This document shows, piece after piece, positions 17,532 through 26,118 of a stretch of DNA of 64,000 bases. The stretch lies in the NCBI RefSeq assembly GCF_022427145.1, contig NZ_JAKSXN010000029.1:1-64000 (forward strand), given 5' to 3'. Position 1 is the stretch's first letter, and the number at the start of each line of letters is the position of its first letter. Both the position numbers and the translations under genes were made by a program. The stretch is from Paenibacillus timonensis. GTDB taxonomy: Bacteria > Bacillota > Bacilli > Paenibacillales > Paenibacillaceae. A model generated the notes under the pieces. It searched no databases and was not told the origin of the DNA. It saw only the letters and a program-made list of their open reading frames with translations.

Positions 17532-17568
17532 CACTCTTCGCCGAAAGGCGCAGGAGTGTTTTTTTTAT
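17532..17568 (+). terminator. Intrinsic terminator after nrdR
   Basis: CACTC...GCC / GGC...GAGTG stem with a GAAA tetraloop (17532-17558) followed by eight or more T. Confidence 0.85.
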
Positions 17569-17612
17569 TTATTTAGCAAAGACTAAAGAAACGAAGAGAT
17601 TTGCCTCTTCAT

Positions 17613-17666
17613 TTTACACAAAGTTTACAAAACGAAAACACAGGATTAATCTTCGCTTTCTATAAT
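17613..17666 (+). promoter_or_regulatory. Pho box and -10 of the pst operon
   Basis: TTTACA at 17613-17618 and 17624-17629 with a 5-bp spacer, then TATAAT at 17661-17666. The box sits just upstream of the -35 position, and there is no good -35 hexamer, as expected for a PhoP-dependent promoter. Confidence 0.8.
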
Positions 17667-17702
17667 CAAAATGTAAATCACATAAGGGGGATACCTAAGA
17701 CA

Positions 17703-18659
17703 ATGAAAAAGAGTATGCTATTGGTTTTGACTTTGGTGTTGAGCTTGACGCTGGCGGCATGTGGTCAAAACAACAACGCGGCACAAAACAACACGGCCGG
17801 AACAAACGGCGGGACCACGGATGAAGCTTCCGCGAACAACGGCGGCAATGCAGCCGCATCGGAACTGTCCGGATCGATCCTGGCTGTAGGTTCCTCGGCA
17901 TTGCAACCTTTGGTAGACCAAGTTTCGAAAACATTCATGGATCAAAATCCTAACGTTTCTATACAAGTTCAAGGCGGAGGCAGCGGCACGGGGCTGACGC
18001 AGGTTTCCGGAGGCCAAGCGGACATCGGGAACTCAGACGTCTTTGCAGAAGAGAAGCTGGAAGCGGCACAAGCCGGCGAACTGGTTGACCATCAAGTTGC
18101 CGTCGTCGCGATGGCTGCCGTCGTTAACCCGGACATCACCGTCGACAATTTGACGAAAGATCAACTGGTTCAAATCTTCACCGGGAAAGTAACGAACTGG
18201 AAAGACCTCGGCGGTCCGGATCAAGCGATCCAAATCGTAAACCGTCCGTCGAGCTCCGGGACGCGCGCAACGTTCGAGAAATACGCGCTGGGCACGAAAA
18301 CGGAAGACCTGCAAGGTTCGATCCAAGAGGATTCCTCCGGTACGGTGAAGAAGCTCGTCGGCGAAACGCCGGGAGCAATCGGATATCTCGCCTTGTCCTA
18401 CCTTGACGATTCCGTGAAGGTCGTGAAATACGAAGGCGTCGATGCGACGGAAGAGAACGTAGCGAACGGGACATATCCGGTGTGGGCTTACGAGCACATG
18501 TACACGAAAGGCGAGCCGAACGAAGTGGTAAAAGCGTTCTTGGACTTCATGGTTTCTCCTGACGTCCAAGGCGATAACGGCGACGTTGTAGAGCTTGGTT
18601 ATATTCCGATCAGCAAAATGCAAGTCAAGCGCGATGTTGACGGCAACATCACGAAGTAA
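17703..18659 (+). CDS. pstS: Phosphate-binding lipoprotein PstS
   Basis: A 318-residue extracytoplasmic phosphate receptor. Signal peptide with lipobox LAAC (Cys near residue 19), then an Asn/Ala/Gly-rich linker to about 52. The binding domain shows the PstS ligand loops VGSSALQPL, GGGSGTGLTQV and NRPSSSGTRATF. ATG 17703 is chosen: GGGGG lies upstream and it gives the signal peptide; an upstream TTG in frame would extend into the promoter. First gene of pstSCAB, with a hairpin after it that may keep its mRNA in excess. Confidence 0.95.
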   Translation: MKKSMLLVLTLVLSLTLAACGQNNNAAQNNTAGTNGGTTDEASANNGGNAAASELSGSILAVGSSALQPLVDQVSKTFMDQNPNVSIQVQGGGSGTGLTQVSGGQADIGNSDVFAEEKLEAAQAGELVDHQVAVVAMAAVVNPDITVDNLTKDQLVQIFTGKVTNWKDLGGPDQAIQIVNRPSSSGTRATFEKYALGTKTEDLQGSIQEDSSGTVKKLVGETPGAIGYLALSYLDDSVKVVKYEGVDATEENVANGTYPVWAYEHMYTKGEPNEVVKAFLDFMVSPDVQGDNGDVVELGYIPISKMQVKRDVDGNITK

Positions 18660-18695
18660 CAATAGCAGGACTCGATAACATCATATCGGCGCGGC

Positions 18696-18719
18696 AAGAG
18701 GCGGACTGTTCTGCCTCTT
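18696..18719 (+). terminator. Leaky hairpin between pstS and pstC
   Basis: AAGAGGC at 18696-18702 pairs with GCCTCTT at 18713-18719, followed by a weak T-rich stretch. Partial termination or mRNA protection here would make PstS more abundant than the permease, a common arrangement. Confidence 0.6.
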
Positions 18720-18748
18720 TCTGTGCTGTTATTAAAGGGAGAGGTTTC

Positions 18749-19651
18749 ATGGCTCAGTCCGGCGGAAGAAAAAAAATACAACCGCATATCATCGAGGAAT
18801 GGACAGGTAAAATCTACGCTTCATTTTGTATCGTGCTGCTGGTGGTCACGATTTTCTCGATGGTTTATTACGTAGCAACGAAAGGGTTAAGCACCTTTTT
18901 TCAAGACGGGATCGCCCTAAAGGAAATCTTCGGGAGCACGAACTGGAAACCGGATGGGGAACCTCCGGTATTCGGCGCCCTTCCGTTTATTTTGGGCTCG
19001 TTCAGCACTTCGATTCTGGCGGCGCTGATCGCGGCCCCGCTAGGCATTTGCGCAGCTTTGTTTATGGTCGAAATCATGCCGAAGTTCGGCAAGAAATATT
19101 TGCAGCCGGTCATCGAGCTGCTGGCCGGGATCCCTTCCGTCGTTTATGGTTTTGTAGGGCTTAGCGTCATCGTTCCTTTTTACCGGGATATCTTCCCGGG
19201 ACAAGGCCTTGGCATCCTGGCCGGAGCGACCGTATTGTCGATCATGATTTTGCCGACGATCACTTCGATCGCCACCGATGCGCTGGCTGCCTTGCCTCCC
19301 GGTTTGAAAGAAGGTTCTTACGCACTCGGCGCAACGCGCTGGCAAACCTTGTCGCGCACCGTATTGCCGACGACCATGCCGGCCTTGCTGACCGGGGTCG
19401 TTCTGGGCATGGCTCGGGCTTTCGGGGAAGCCTTGGCGGTGCAGATGGTCATCGGGAACGCGCCGCATATTCCGCGTTCGCTCTTTGAATCCACCTCTAC
19501 CCTGACCAGCGTCATAACGCTGAGCATGGGGAATACGGTAATGGGCTCGACGCAGAACAACGTGCTCTGGACGTTGGCGCTGATTTTGATGCTGATGACG
19601 TTTGTATTCGTCTTTATCGTCCGTTGGCTGGAAAGGAGAGCAAAACGATGA
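18749..19651 (+). CDS. pstC: Phosphate ABC transporter permease PstC
   Basis: A 300-residue inner-membrane permease with six TM helices; the first is at about 27-50. The cytoplasmic coupling segment with EAA motif is DALAALPPGLKEGSYALGAT near 172-191, and the downstream ARAFGEALAVQMVIGN is a PstC signature. ATG 18749 has AAAGGGAGAGG. It overlaps pstA by 4 bp. With PstA it forms the channel through which PstS delivers phosphate, driven by PstB. Confidence 0.95.
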   Translation: MAQSGGRKKIQPHIIEEWTGKIYASFCIVLLVVTIFSMVYYVATKGLSTFFQDGIALKEIFGSTNWKPDGEPPVFGALPFILGSFSTSILAALIAAPLGICAALFMVEIMPKFGKKYLQPVIELLAGIPSVVYGFVGLSVIVPFYRDIFPGQGLGILAGATVLSIMILPTITSIATDALAALPPGLKEGSYALGATRWQTLSRTVLPTTMPALLTGVVLGMARAFGEALAVQMVIGNAPHIPRSLFESTSTLTSVITLSMGNTVMGSTQNNVLWTLALILMLMTFVFVFIVRWLERRAKR

Positions 19652-20535
19652 GCGCAAAAACCGTAGACAAAATCGCAACGGCCGTCATTATCGCATTGGC
19701 CGGCTTGATCGTTCTTATCATGGCGGGGTTGCTCGGCTTTATTTTGGTTCGGGGGCTGGGCCACATCAGTTTCGATTTTCTGACGTCGCCTCCCGAAACG
19801 ATCAAGGAAGGCGGCGGGATCGGCCCGCAATTGTTTAATTCCTTATTCCTTTTGGTCTTGACCATGATTATCACGATTCCGCTCGGCATCGGCGCGGGGA
19901 TCTACATGAGCGAATACGCCAAACCGGGGAAGGTCACCGATTTTATCCGTTTGATCGTCGAAGTGTTATCTTCGTTTCCGTCGATCGTCGTGGGTTTGTT
20001 TGGTTTGCTCGTCATCGTGAACCTGTTCGGCTTCGGCTTCTCGCTGTTTTCGGGGGCGTTGGCGTTAACGATCTTTAACCTGCCGCTGATGGTACGGATT
20101 ACCGAGCAGGGATTGGCCAGCGTACCGCAGGCGCAAAAAGAAGCCAGCTTGGCGCTGGGCTTGTCCAAATGGAAAACGATCCAATCGGTGATGCTCCCGA
20201 TTGCCATGCCGATTGTCCTGACCGGGACGATCCTGGCAGCGGGCCGCGTGTTCGGCGAAGCAGCCGCGCTGCTGTTTACGGCCGGCATGAGCAGTCCGCG
20301 TCTCGATTTCAGCAACTGGAATCCGCTTAGCCCGACGTCGCCGCTGAATCCCTTCCGTCCGGCGGAAACGCTGGCCGTTCATATCTGGAAGATCAATTCC
20401 GAAGGGTTGGCGCCGGATGCTCCCGAAATCGCCGCCGGCGCTTCGGCCGTCCTGATTCTGACCGTGCTGGTGTTTAACCTGCTGGCCCGCTGGCTCGGAC
20501 GCGTGATGCTCAAGAAATTTACGGCGACGAAATAG
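19648..20535 (+). CDS. pstA: Phosphate ABC transporter permease PstA
   Basis: A 295-residue permease with six TM helices (first at about 12-38). The EAA-type coupling loop is [20 protein letters not shown], followed by [16 protein letters not shown] typical of PstA. ATG 19648 overlaps the pstC stop (ATGA) and has GGAAAGGAG upstream; an in-frame TTG eight codons earlier is rejected. Followed by pstB after 14 bp. Confidence 0.95.
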   Translation: MSAKTVDKIATAVIIALAGLIVLIMAGLLGFILVRGLGHISFDFLTSPPETIKEGGGIGPQLFNSLFLLVLTMIITIPLGIGAGIYMSEYAKPGKVTDFIRLIVEVLSSFPSIVVGLFGLLVIVNLFGFGFSLFSGALALTIFNLPLMVRITEQGLASVPQAQKEASLALGLSKWKTIQSVMLPIAMPIVLTGTILAAGRVFGEAAALLFTAGMSSPRLDFSNWNPLSPTSPLNPFRPAETLAVHIWKINSEGLAPDAPEIAAGASAVLILTVLVFNLLARWLGRVMLKKFTATK

Positions 20536-20549
20536 GAGGGCGAAACCAA

Positions 20550-21308
20550 GTGCCTAATATTGAACTATCAACGAAAAACTTAAGCGTTTTTTACGGAGAG
20601 AAGCAGGCCGTTAAGAATATATCGCTCGACTTTGCCTCCCGGCAGGTTACCGCTTTGATCGGTCCCTCCGGCTGCGGCAAATCCACCTTCCTGCGGAGCT
20701 TGAACCGGATGAACGACCTGATCAGCGGGGCGAAGATCACGGGGGAAATCTGGATCGGGGACGACAATATCAACGATCCGAAAACCGATGTCGTGTTGCT
20801 GCGGCAGAAGATCGGCATGGTCTGGCAGCGGCCGAACCCGTTTCATAAGTCGATCTATGAGAACATCGCTTTCGGGCCGCGTTATCACGGGATCCGGGAC
20901 AAGAAGAAGCTCGATCAGATCGTCGAGGAGTCGCTCATCAAAGCGGCGCTATGGAACGAAACGAAAGACCGGCTGCACAGCTCCGCCCTCGCGTTGTCCG
21001 GCGGCCAGCAGCAAAGGCTCTGCATTGCCAGATCGATTGCGGTAAATCCGAGCATCATCCTGATGGATGAGCCGGCATCGGCCCTGGACCCGGTGTCCAG
21101 TGCCAAAATCGAAGAGCTGATCGCCGATCTCAAGCAGGACTATTGCATTATCATCGTAACGCACAACATGCATCAGGCGGCCCGGGTGTCGGAGAAGACG
21201 GCTTTCTTCCTGATGGGAGAGCTGGTCGAATACGACGATACGAGCAAAATCTTCACCAACCCGTCCGAAAAACGGACGGACGATTATATCACCGGCCGGT
21301 TCGGATAA
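20550..21308 (+). CDS. pstB: Phosphate import ATP-binding protein PstB (pst operon copy)
   Basis: A 252-residue ABC ATPase: Walker [10 protein letters not shown] near residue 38, Q-loop [10 protein letters not shown], signature LSGGQQQR, Walker [14 protein letters not shown], switch His in [15 protein letters not shown]-terminal DYITGRFG. The Walker B aspartate/glutamate pair is in the usual DEP form here, while the paralogue at 10249 has DEA. The start is GTG 20550 with AGGAGGG at good spacing. Last gene of pstSCAB; a strong terminator follows. Confidence 0.95.
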   Translation: MPNIELSTKNLSVFYGEKQAVKNISLDFASRQVTALIGPSGCGKSTFLRSLNRMNDLISGAKITGEIWIGDDNINDPKTDVVLLRQKIGMVWQRPNPFHKSIYENIAFGPRYHGIRDKKKLDQIVEESLIKAALWNETKDRLHSSALALSGGQQQRLCIARSIAVNPSIILMDEPASALDPVSSAKIEELIADLKQDYCIIIVTHNMHQAARVSEKTAFFLMGELVEYDDTSKIFTNPSEKRTDDYITGRFG

Positions 21309-21335
21309 GCCCCGCCTGCCGGAACAAGCGACTCA

Positions 21336-21376
21336 AAAGGCCAAACCAGGAATCCTTTCCGGCTTGGCCTTTTTTG
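21336..21376 (+). terminator. Intrinsic terminator of the pst operon
   Basis: AAAAGGCCAA at 21336-21345 pairs with TTGGCCTTTT (21365-21374); the T run continues to 21376. Confidence 0.9.
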
Positions 21377-21521
21377 CGTGACCGTCGGGACAATGCCGGA
21401 CCAGGGTCGGGGCGCCGCCCCGTCCACGGTCTCTTTTAGATTGGAAAATCTCCGTATATACTGATAACATAAAAGAAGAATGGCGTAGGCAGCGCCAGGG
21501 ACCACTAAAGGAGACTGGATC

Positions 21522-22145
21522 ATGAACGTGTTGGATTGGATAGAAAGGATGTTTGAGCAATATGGCTATTTTGTCCTGCTGCTCGGACTCCCCATCGATT
21601 TTATCGCGCTGCCGTTGCCGCCGGGTCAAACGACATTGACTTATACGGGATATTTGGCTTATAGAGGCTTGCTTGAATTCCTGCCGGCTTTTCTCGCCGG
21701 ATACGCTGGGGCGGTGGTCGGGGTGACCATCACCTATTTGATCGGCCATCGGGTTGGCGCTCCGCTCATTGAACGTTACGGAAAGTGGATTTTGGTCAAG
21801 CCCTCGCATTTGGACAAAACGAGGCGGGTTTATGAGAAGTACGGAAACAAAATGCTGCTGATCAGTTTTTTTGTGCCGGGCGTCAGGCAGTTCTTCGGTT
21901 ATTTCGTCGGCATTATCCGCATTCCTTTTCGAACTTTCGCTTTATATGCTTATACCGGGGCGGCGCTTTGGGTGGCTGCATTTGTAAGCATTGGATTTGT
22001 GTTTGGCGAACAGTGGCAGGTCGCGATTGACCTGGTTGAGAAATATTTGAAGTACTTCTTCATGGGATTGGGCGCGCTGGTGGTGCTGCTCGCGTACATG
22101 AAGTGGCGGCGTTGGAGGCTGAAGGTTGCCAAGCTGTCCCGATAA
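21522..22145 (+). CDS. DedA-family membrane protein
   Basis: A 207-residue protein of the DedA/SNARE-associated family; members include undecaprenyl-phosphate recyclers and other lipid flippases. Re-entrant and TM segments at about 10-35, 45-75, 135-160 and 170-192. Family marks: an acidic residue early (GLPIDFIALPLPPGQT), the AGYAGAVVGVTITYLIGHRVG stretch shortened here, and the arginine-containing FVPGVRQFFGYFVG and RIPFRTF segments. Substrate cannot be told from sequence. ATG 21522 follows AAAGGAGA. Single gene with a terminator. Confidence 0.88.
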   Translation: MNVLDWIERMFEQYGYFVLLLGLPIDFIALPLPPGQTTLTYTGYLAYRGLLEFLPAFLAGYAGAVVGVTITYLIGHRVGAPLIERYGKWILVKPSHLDKTRRVYEKYGNKMLLISFFVPGVRQFFGYFVGIIRIPFRTFALYAYTGAALWVAAFVSIGFVFGEQWQVAIDLVEKYLKYFFMGLGALVVLLAYMKWRRWRLKVAKLSR

Positions 22146-22151
22146 TACCCA

Positions 22152-22190
22152 AAAGGCGCAGGATGTGGATCCCGCGCCTTTGTTATTTTC
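22152..22190. terminator. Intrinsic terminator
   Basis: AAAGGCGC at 22152-22159 pairs with GCGCCTTT at 22174-22181, followed by TGTTATTTT. It closes the DedA gene and abuts the end of the leftward small gene. Confidence 0.75.
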
Positions 22191-22440
22191 GTCTTTTTTT
22201 GTTCTCAGGTTTGCTTCGGTGAAGGATGAAGTCGTCAAGCAGCGTCTCCTCGGTAACTTCGCCGGAGCCGTTGCCGCCGTTATCCGCTTTTTCCTCTTTC
22301 AGCTTCAATAGGGAGAGTAAATCGAAAAAATCCCCGAGGACGGTGAATCCGGCGCCGATGATTGCCAGGTCATCCGAGGAAATGTCATTGTCTTGGAGTC
22401 TTCGGTATTGTCGCCTCTTTTTTCCTCCCAAGAACACCAC
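22183..22440 (-). CDS. Small hypothetical protein, start uncertain
   Basis: A frame of up to 85 residues with a convincing amphipathic middle (DDLAIIGAGFTVLGDFFDLL) and a charged, lysine-rich end (PENKKRRK). Composition looks protein-like, and the frame ends at a terminator, but the start is weak: the first possible codon is GTG 22440 without a clear ribosome site, with a TTG three codons in. I do not recognise a family. It may be a small spore or membrane-associated protein; function unknown. Confidence 0.45.
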   Translation of the reverse strand: MVFLGGKKRRQYRRLQDNDISSDDLAIIGAGFTVLGDFFDLLSLLKLKEEKADNGGNGSGEVTEETLLDDFILHRSKPENKKRRK

Positions 22441-22641
22441 CCGCTTTTGAAATTGACTTGTTCCATCATATGCAGTTGGCGATTGGCGTGATTAGGCGGC
22501 TGCATCGGCCGGGAAACGGCTTTTCCCATCTTGGATCCCTAGGTCAGCGCACACCCATTTTTGCCGATCTCCGCAGATGTCCCGATCGTTCGCAGGCGAG
22601 TCGTAATATGATGTTCTATATTTAAAAAGGAGGGAAAATCA

Positions 22642-22761
22642 ATGTCGGGATATGAAAATGGCGTAGGCAATGTAGGTTACGGTGGTTTCTGGACTTCCAC
22701 GGGGACGATCCTGGTTCTGTTCATCCTGCTGGTTATCGTTTCCAGAGCGCTTATCGTATGA
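22642..22761 (+). CDS. YjcZ-family sporulation micro-protein
   Basis: A 39-residue protein: a Gly/Tyr-rich start (SGYENGVGNVGYGG) and one C-terminal membrane helix (TILVLFILLVIVSRALIV). This is the layout of YjcZ-family sporulation proteins of Bacillaceae and Paenibacillaceae. The ATG has a strong AAGGAGGG site at 22628-22635 and a strong terminator follows, which supports a real gene in spite of its size. Likely inserted in a membrane of the developing spore; molecular role unknown. Confidence 0.85.
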   Translation: MSGYENGVGNVGYGGFWTSTGTILVLFILLVIVSRALIV

Positions 22762-22781
22762 TTTGAGGAGTACGCCTCGGC

Positions 22782-22811
22782 AAAGGCCCTGTTACGGCAG
22801 GGCCTTTTTTT
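22782..22811. terminator. Intrinsic terminator after the YjcZ-like gene
   Basis: AAAGGCCCTG at 22782-22791 pairs with CAGGGCCTTT from 22798, followed by seven T. It may also serve the leftward DoxX gene. Confidence 0.9.
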
Positions 22812-22819
22812 ATGTTTAA

Positions 22820-23269
22820 CTAAAGCGGGATTAACGGCGAAGCAAAGACGATCGCAGCCAAAAAAACGAGCTGCAGTAAAGTGCGGACGGCTAAGGGCGG
22901 CACGGGACGCCCGCCGATCGTTAGCCGTTCCCTGGCCGCCCGTACATTGGCCGGAAACATGGCGATCAGCAGCAATGACAGACAGATCGAAGCGGTCGGA
23001 GCCAGAAACGGAATCTGCAAGCCGATCGCGCCTGCAATTTCCAGGTAACCGGTCAGCGTGACGATCCGATCCGGTCGCGGAAAGGCCGGAGGGACCATCC
23101 GGATCAGATCCGGACGCCGCTTGCCCCAGTGGGCGGATGCGGCGAATAAGAGCATGGCTGCGCAAGCCGCCTGCAGCGAAGTTTGCCAATGGTCAAAGTA
23201 GCCCCATCCAGCGAAACCGAGCCCACGGAATAACAAAAAAGAAACGATCAACGCAATAAAAGGTACCAT
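22820..23269 (-). CDS. DoxX-family membrane protein
   Basis: A 149-residue protein with four TM segments (about 3-20, 34-50, 72-98, 125-147) and the DoxX-like features YLEIAGAIGL and a basic loop RAARERLTIGG. DoxX-like proteins are linked to thiol/redox or membrane stress, but the biochemical role is unclear. ATG 23269 is 9 bp from AGGAGG; a GTG one codon upstream is equally spaced. The decayed TetR gene directly upstream on the same strand suggests the two once formed a repressor-target operon. Confidence 0.8.
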   Translation of the reverse strand: MVPFIALIVSFLLFRGLGFAGWGYFDHWQTSLQAACAAMLLFAASAHWGKRRPDLIRMVPPAFPRPDRIVTLTGYLEIAGAIGLQIPFLAPTASICLSLLLIAMFPANVRAARERLTIGGRPVPPLAVRTLLQLVFLAAIVFASPLIPL

Positions 23270-23290
23270 CACTCGAAACCTCCTGATTGT

Positions 23291-23579
23291 TTATTTTCCC
23301 GTTAACCGCGCAATGATCAATTCGGTAAAATCGTCGACCTAAAAAGCGGCAGGACGCACCGGTAAGGAGGCTCTTGTACGCAATCCCAGCGACAGGAGTA
23401 CAAACAGCTCCGCCGTTTTGCCTGCATCCACCGTTTCCGGGATGACGCCGTGCTCCTGACCGGTAACGATCCACCTGGCGGGACAACTCCATCCAACGGT
23501 CATAAAACCGTTTCTGGACCGCCTCAACGGCGGGATCATCGTCTTTGCCCAGCAAGTCGATCAATACTTTAGATTTGAA
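23291..23579 (-). pseudogene. Remnant of a TetR-family repressor
   Basis: Only the C-terminal effector part can be read: KVLIDLLGKDDDPAVEAVQ and KRFYDRWMELSRQ in one frame, then after a shift near 23485 WIVTGQEHGVIPETVDAG, TAELFVLLSLGL in another, an in-frame TAG, and VDDFTELIIARLTGK before a final TAA at 23291-23293. The N-terminal helix-turn-helix is missing; a stop lies just upstream at about 23580. So there is a truncation, a frameshift and a nonsense codon. It sits directly before the DoxX gene and beside a palindromic operator at 23588, consistent with a lost local repressor. Confidence 0.7.
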
Positions 23580-23587
23580 TTATAAAA

Positions 23588-23604
23588 ACAGACCGTCGGT
23601 TTGT
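23588..23604. promoter_or_regulatory. Palindromic operator beside the TetR remnant
   Basis: ACAgACCGtCGGTtTGT: ACA/TGT and ACCG/CGGT arms around a central base. The form and position fit a TetR-family operator left in front of the decayed repressor gene. Confidence 0.5.
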
Positions 23605-23630
23605 AAATATAAATCGTTCGACATGAAATC

Positions 23631-23649
23631 ACTGACCGTATCTGTCAGT
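23631..23649. promoter_or_regulatory. Inverted repeat before the DinB-like gene
   Basis: ACTGAC at 23631-23636 and GTCAGT at 23644-23649, 7 bp apart, 50 bp upstream of the DinB-like start. Possible operator; no regulator identified. Confidence 0.35.
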
Positions 23650-23698
23650 ATTTCCCGGCTATACTTAGCTCAAAAATCATATTGCGGGAGGAATTTAG

Positions 23699-24196
23699 AT
23701 GTTTGTGAAGATTAATGAGTTTACGGAGGCCTGGGCAGAGGAGAGCAAATTGACGGAACGGGTGATGGGGGCGCTCACCGACGCATCGTTATCCCAGCCT
23801 GTCGCAGAAGGGCGCAGAACCTTAGGGCAAATTGCCTGGCACTTGGTTGGATCGATTCATTACATGACCCACTGCGGTTTGGAATTCGCCGGCCCTTCCA
23901 GCGGGGAGCGTGTTCCCGCATCGGCGGCGGAGATCGCGGAGGAGTACCGGCGCATTAGCGAGGCACTCCTTGAGGCGATTCGTTCGCAGTGGACGGACGA
24001 GCAACTGCTGGCTACGACGGAAATAGCGGGCGAACCATGGCCGAATGGGGCATCGCTTCGGTTTACGCTCATGCATCAGGCGCACCATCGGGGTCAAATG
24101 ACCGTATTGATGCGCCAAGCCGGGTTGCGATTGCCCGATATCTACGGTCCAACCTACGAGACCTGGATCGAACAGGGAATGGAACCGCTGGCCTAA
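23699..24196 (+). CDS. DinB-family metal-dependent protein
   Basis: A 165-residue four-helix-bundle protein of the DinB/YfiT superfamily. The three metal-binding His candidates are in GQIAWHLVGS (about residue 48) and in LMHQAHHRGQMTVLMR (about 126 and 130). Such proteins often act as thiol-dependent transferases; the substrate is unknown. ATG 23699 has GGGAGGA. The WYL regulator gene follows after 54 bp in the same direction. Confidence 0.85.
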   Translation: MFVKINEFTEAWAEESKLTERVMGALTDASLSQPVAEGRRTLGQIAWHLVGSIHYMTHCGLEFAGPSSGERVPASAAEIAEEYRRISEALLEAIRSQWTDEQLLATTEIAGEPWPNGASLRFTLMHQAHHRGQMTVLMRQAGLRLPDIYGPTYETWIEQGMEPLA

Positions 24197-24250
24197 TCCG
24201 GTCCGGGCGGTTACAATATAAGCAATATTTTACCGGAAAGGGTTATGTGC

Positions 24251-25246
24251 ATGTCCAAAGCGGACCATATGCTGTCGATCCTCTGGCTCCTTCGCTCCGG
24301 CCGGAAGATCACCGCCCGCCAATTGGCTGACCAACTGGAAGTTCATATCCGTACCGTATACCGTTGCATCGATTCTCTATGTGCCAGCGGCGTGCCGATC
24401 GTGGCCGATGCCGGTCCGGGCGGCGGGTACCGGATTCTCGGCCGGTTTGCGGAATCGCCGTTGGTGTTTGACGCCGAGGAGCAGAAGGCGCTGGTTCACG
24501 CCTCGATCTTCGCCCGGGAAGCGGGATATCCGTTCAGCGAGGCCTTACTCCGGGCGGTGGACAAGCTGAAGCTGTATACGAACGAAGAACAGTTGGAGCA
24601 GATCGAACGCCACGGACGCGGCGTGTCGGTGATTCATCCGCCGGTGGACGAGCTCGAGCAGTCTTTCCTGCAGACCCTGGAGCTGGCGTCGGCGGAAGGC
24701 CGATCGCTGGAAATGGAGTATCGGGGAGGCAAGGAGGCGGTTGCCGTCGTCCGCCTGTTCGACCCCTACGGCATTGTACACTGGAAGGGCATTTGGTATG
24801 CCGTCGGCTTCTGCCGGCTGAGGCAGCGGCTGCGCAGTTTCCGGGTCGACCGGATCAAACGTTTGGAACGAAGCGAGGAGCGGTTTGACCGCCCCTCCGA
24901 TTTTTCCGCAAAGGCGTTCCTGCTAGGCAATCTGTTGCCGGAGTCCCTGGAGGACGCTTCGCTGCTCACGGTTAGAATTCGTGGTCCCGAGCAGGCCTTA
25001 AACGAGCTGCAGCGGCATTGGATGTTTGGGCATACGCTGGTGCGGCGAAACGAAGAGGAGGCGGTTTTCCGGATGGAAAGCGCCTCCTTGCATACTTATG
25101 TGCCATATTACTTACTTCCGTATGGGAAAGCTCTGACCATCATAGAACCCGAAGTCTTAATCGAGCGCATGGCGGAAGTAAGCTTGGCGATGGCCGAACA
25201 TTACCAACAGATGAAGAAGGCCGGAAAGGCGGAATCGGAAGGGTAA
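24251..25246 (+). CDS. WYL-domain transcriptional regulator (HTH_11)
   Basis: A 331-residue regulator. Residues 4-60 are a DeoR-like winged helix (DHMLSILWLLRSGRKITARQ, HIRTVYRCIDSL); residues about 135-215 are the WYL domain (GGKEAVAVVRLFDPYGIVHW with the W-Y-x-V stretch KGIWYAVGFC and RSFRVDRIKRL); the WCX extension follows. WYL proteins sense ligands or nucleic acids and often control nearby stress genes. ATG 24251 is chosen (AAAGGG at 8 bp) over ATG 24245. Confidence 0.88.
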   Translation: MSKADHMLSILWLLRSGRKITARQLADQLEVHIRTVYRCIDSLCASGVPIVADAGPGGGYRILGRFAESPLVFDAEEQKALVHASIFAREAGYPFSEALLRAVDKLKLYTNEEQLEQIERHGRGVSVIHPPVDELEQSFLQTLELASAEGRSLEMEYRGGKEAVAVVRLFDPYGIVHWKGIWYAVGFCRLRQRLRSFRVDRIKRLERSEERFDRPSDFSAKAFLLGNLLPESLEDASLLTVRIRGPEQALNELQRHWMFGHTLVRRNEEEAVFRMESASLHTYVPYYLLPYGKALTIIEPEVLIERMAEVSLAMAEHYQQMKKAGKAESEG

Positions 25247-25261
25247 GTGGTTACAGCCGGC

Positions 25262-26095
25262 TTACCCCTTTGTTCCGCCCTGCAATCCGAACCCCTTGGA
25301 CATAAACCGCTGGGATAAGATATACAACACAATGGACGGGATGGCGTACAGGATGGAGAAGGCGGCGAGATTGCCGTATTCAATCATCCCGTATTGGCCG
25401 AAAAATTGGTACAACTTCAGGGAAGCCGGGAAGTTCTCCGGATTTTGCAGCAAAATGTAAGGGACGAAGAAGTTGCCCCAACTGCCCGAGAAGGTGAAAA
25501 TCGCCACCGTGCAGATCCCCGGAACCATCAGCGGCGCAACGACCCTGCGGATCCCCGTGAATACGGAAGCTCCGTCGACCCATGCCGCTTCTTCCAGATC
25601 CAGAGGGACGGAATCCATGAAGTTCTTCAGCATCCAAATGCCGTACGGCATGGATGAAGCCACATAAAACAAGATGACGCCAAAGATCTGGTCATACAGC
25701 TTCAGGCTCAGAAACAGCTGATAGACCGGGACCATCACCGCGGTGATCGGCAGGGAGGTCATGAACAGGATGGTCAGCATAAACGGCTTTTTGTATTTTA
25801 TTTGGTACCGGGACAACGGATAGGCGGCCAGCAGCGCCAAAAGGACGACGAGCACCGCCTGCCCCAGCGACATGATCAAGCCGATCAGGAAAGCGCGCTG
25901 GTTCTCGCGGCTGGTAACAACCTCGATGTAGTTGTCCGCCGTGATCCGCTGCGGCAGCTTCAGCGTCTGCATCGCATTGGCGTCGACGGAAGCAACCACC
26001 ACCCATAGCAAGGGCAGGACGAAGCAGATCCCGATGAAAGTGAGGATCGCATAGGGCATGATCCGGTAGACGATTTTCCGTTGTTTTGCGTTCAT
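25262..26095 (-). CDS. Carbohydrate ABC transporter permease (MalG/UgpE type)
   Basis: A 277-residue permease with six TM helices; the coupling EAA loop is DSVPLDLEEAAWVDGASVFT near 180-200. It ends with the SQRFMSKGFGLQGGTKG tail usual for MalG-type subunits. ATG 26095 follows AAGGAGA. It is the last gene of an SBP-permease-permease operon that lacks an ATPase gene, so a shared MsmX-type ATPase is expected. Substrate unknown. Confidence 0.92.
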   Translation of the reverse strand: MNAKQRKIVYRIMPYAILTFIGICFVLPLLWVVVASVDANAMQTLKLPQRITADNYIEVVTSRENQRAFLIGLIMSLGQAVLVVLLALLAAYPLSRYQIKYKKPFMLTILFMTSLPITAVMVPVYQLFLSLKLYDQIFGVILFYVASSMPYGIWMLKNFMDSVPLDLEEAAWVDGASVFTGIRRVVAPLMVPGICTVAIFTFSGSWGNFFVPYILLQNPENFPASLKLYQFFGQYGMIEYGNLAAFSILYAIPSIVLYILSQRFMSKGFGLQGGTKG

Positions 26096-26118
26096 AAGGA
26101 AGTCTCCTTGCACTTGGA

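Noticed and set aside
22305-22529. 74-codon leftward frame overlapping the small hypothetical gene
   Set aside because: No ribosome site and less protein-like than the frame at 22183-22440.
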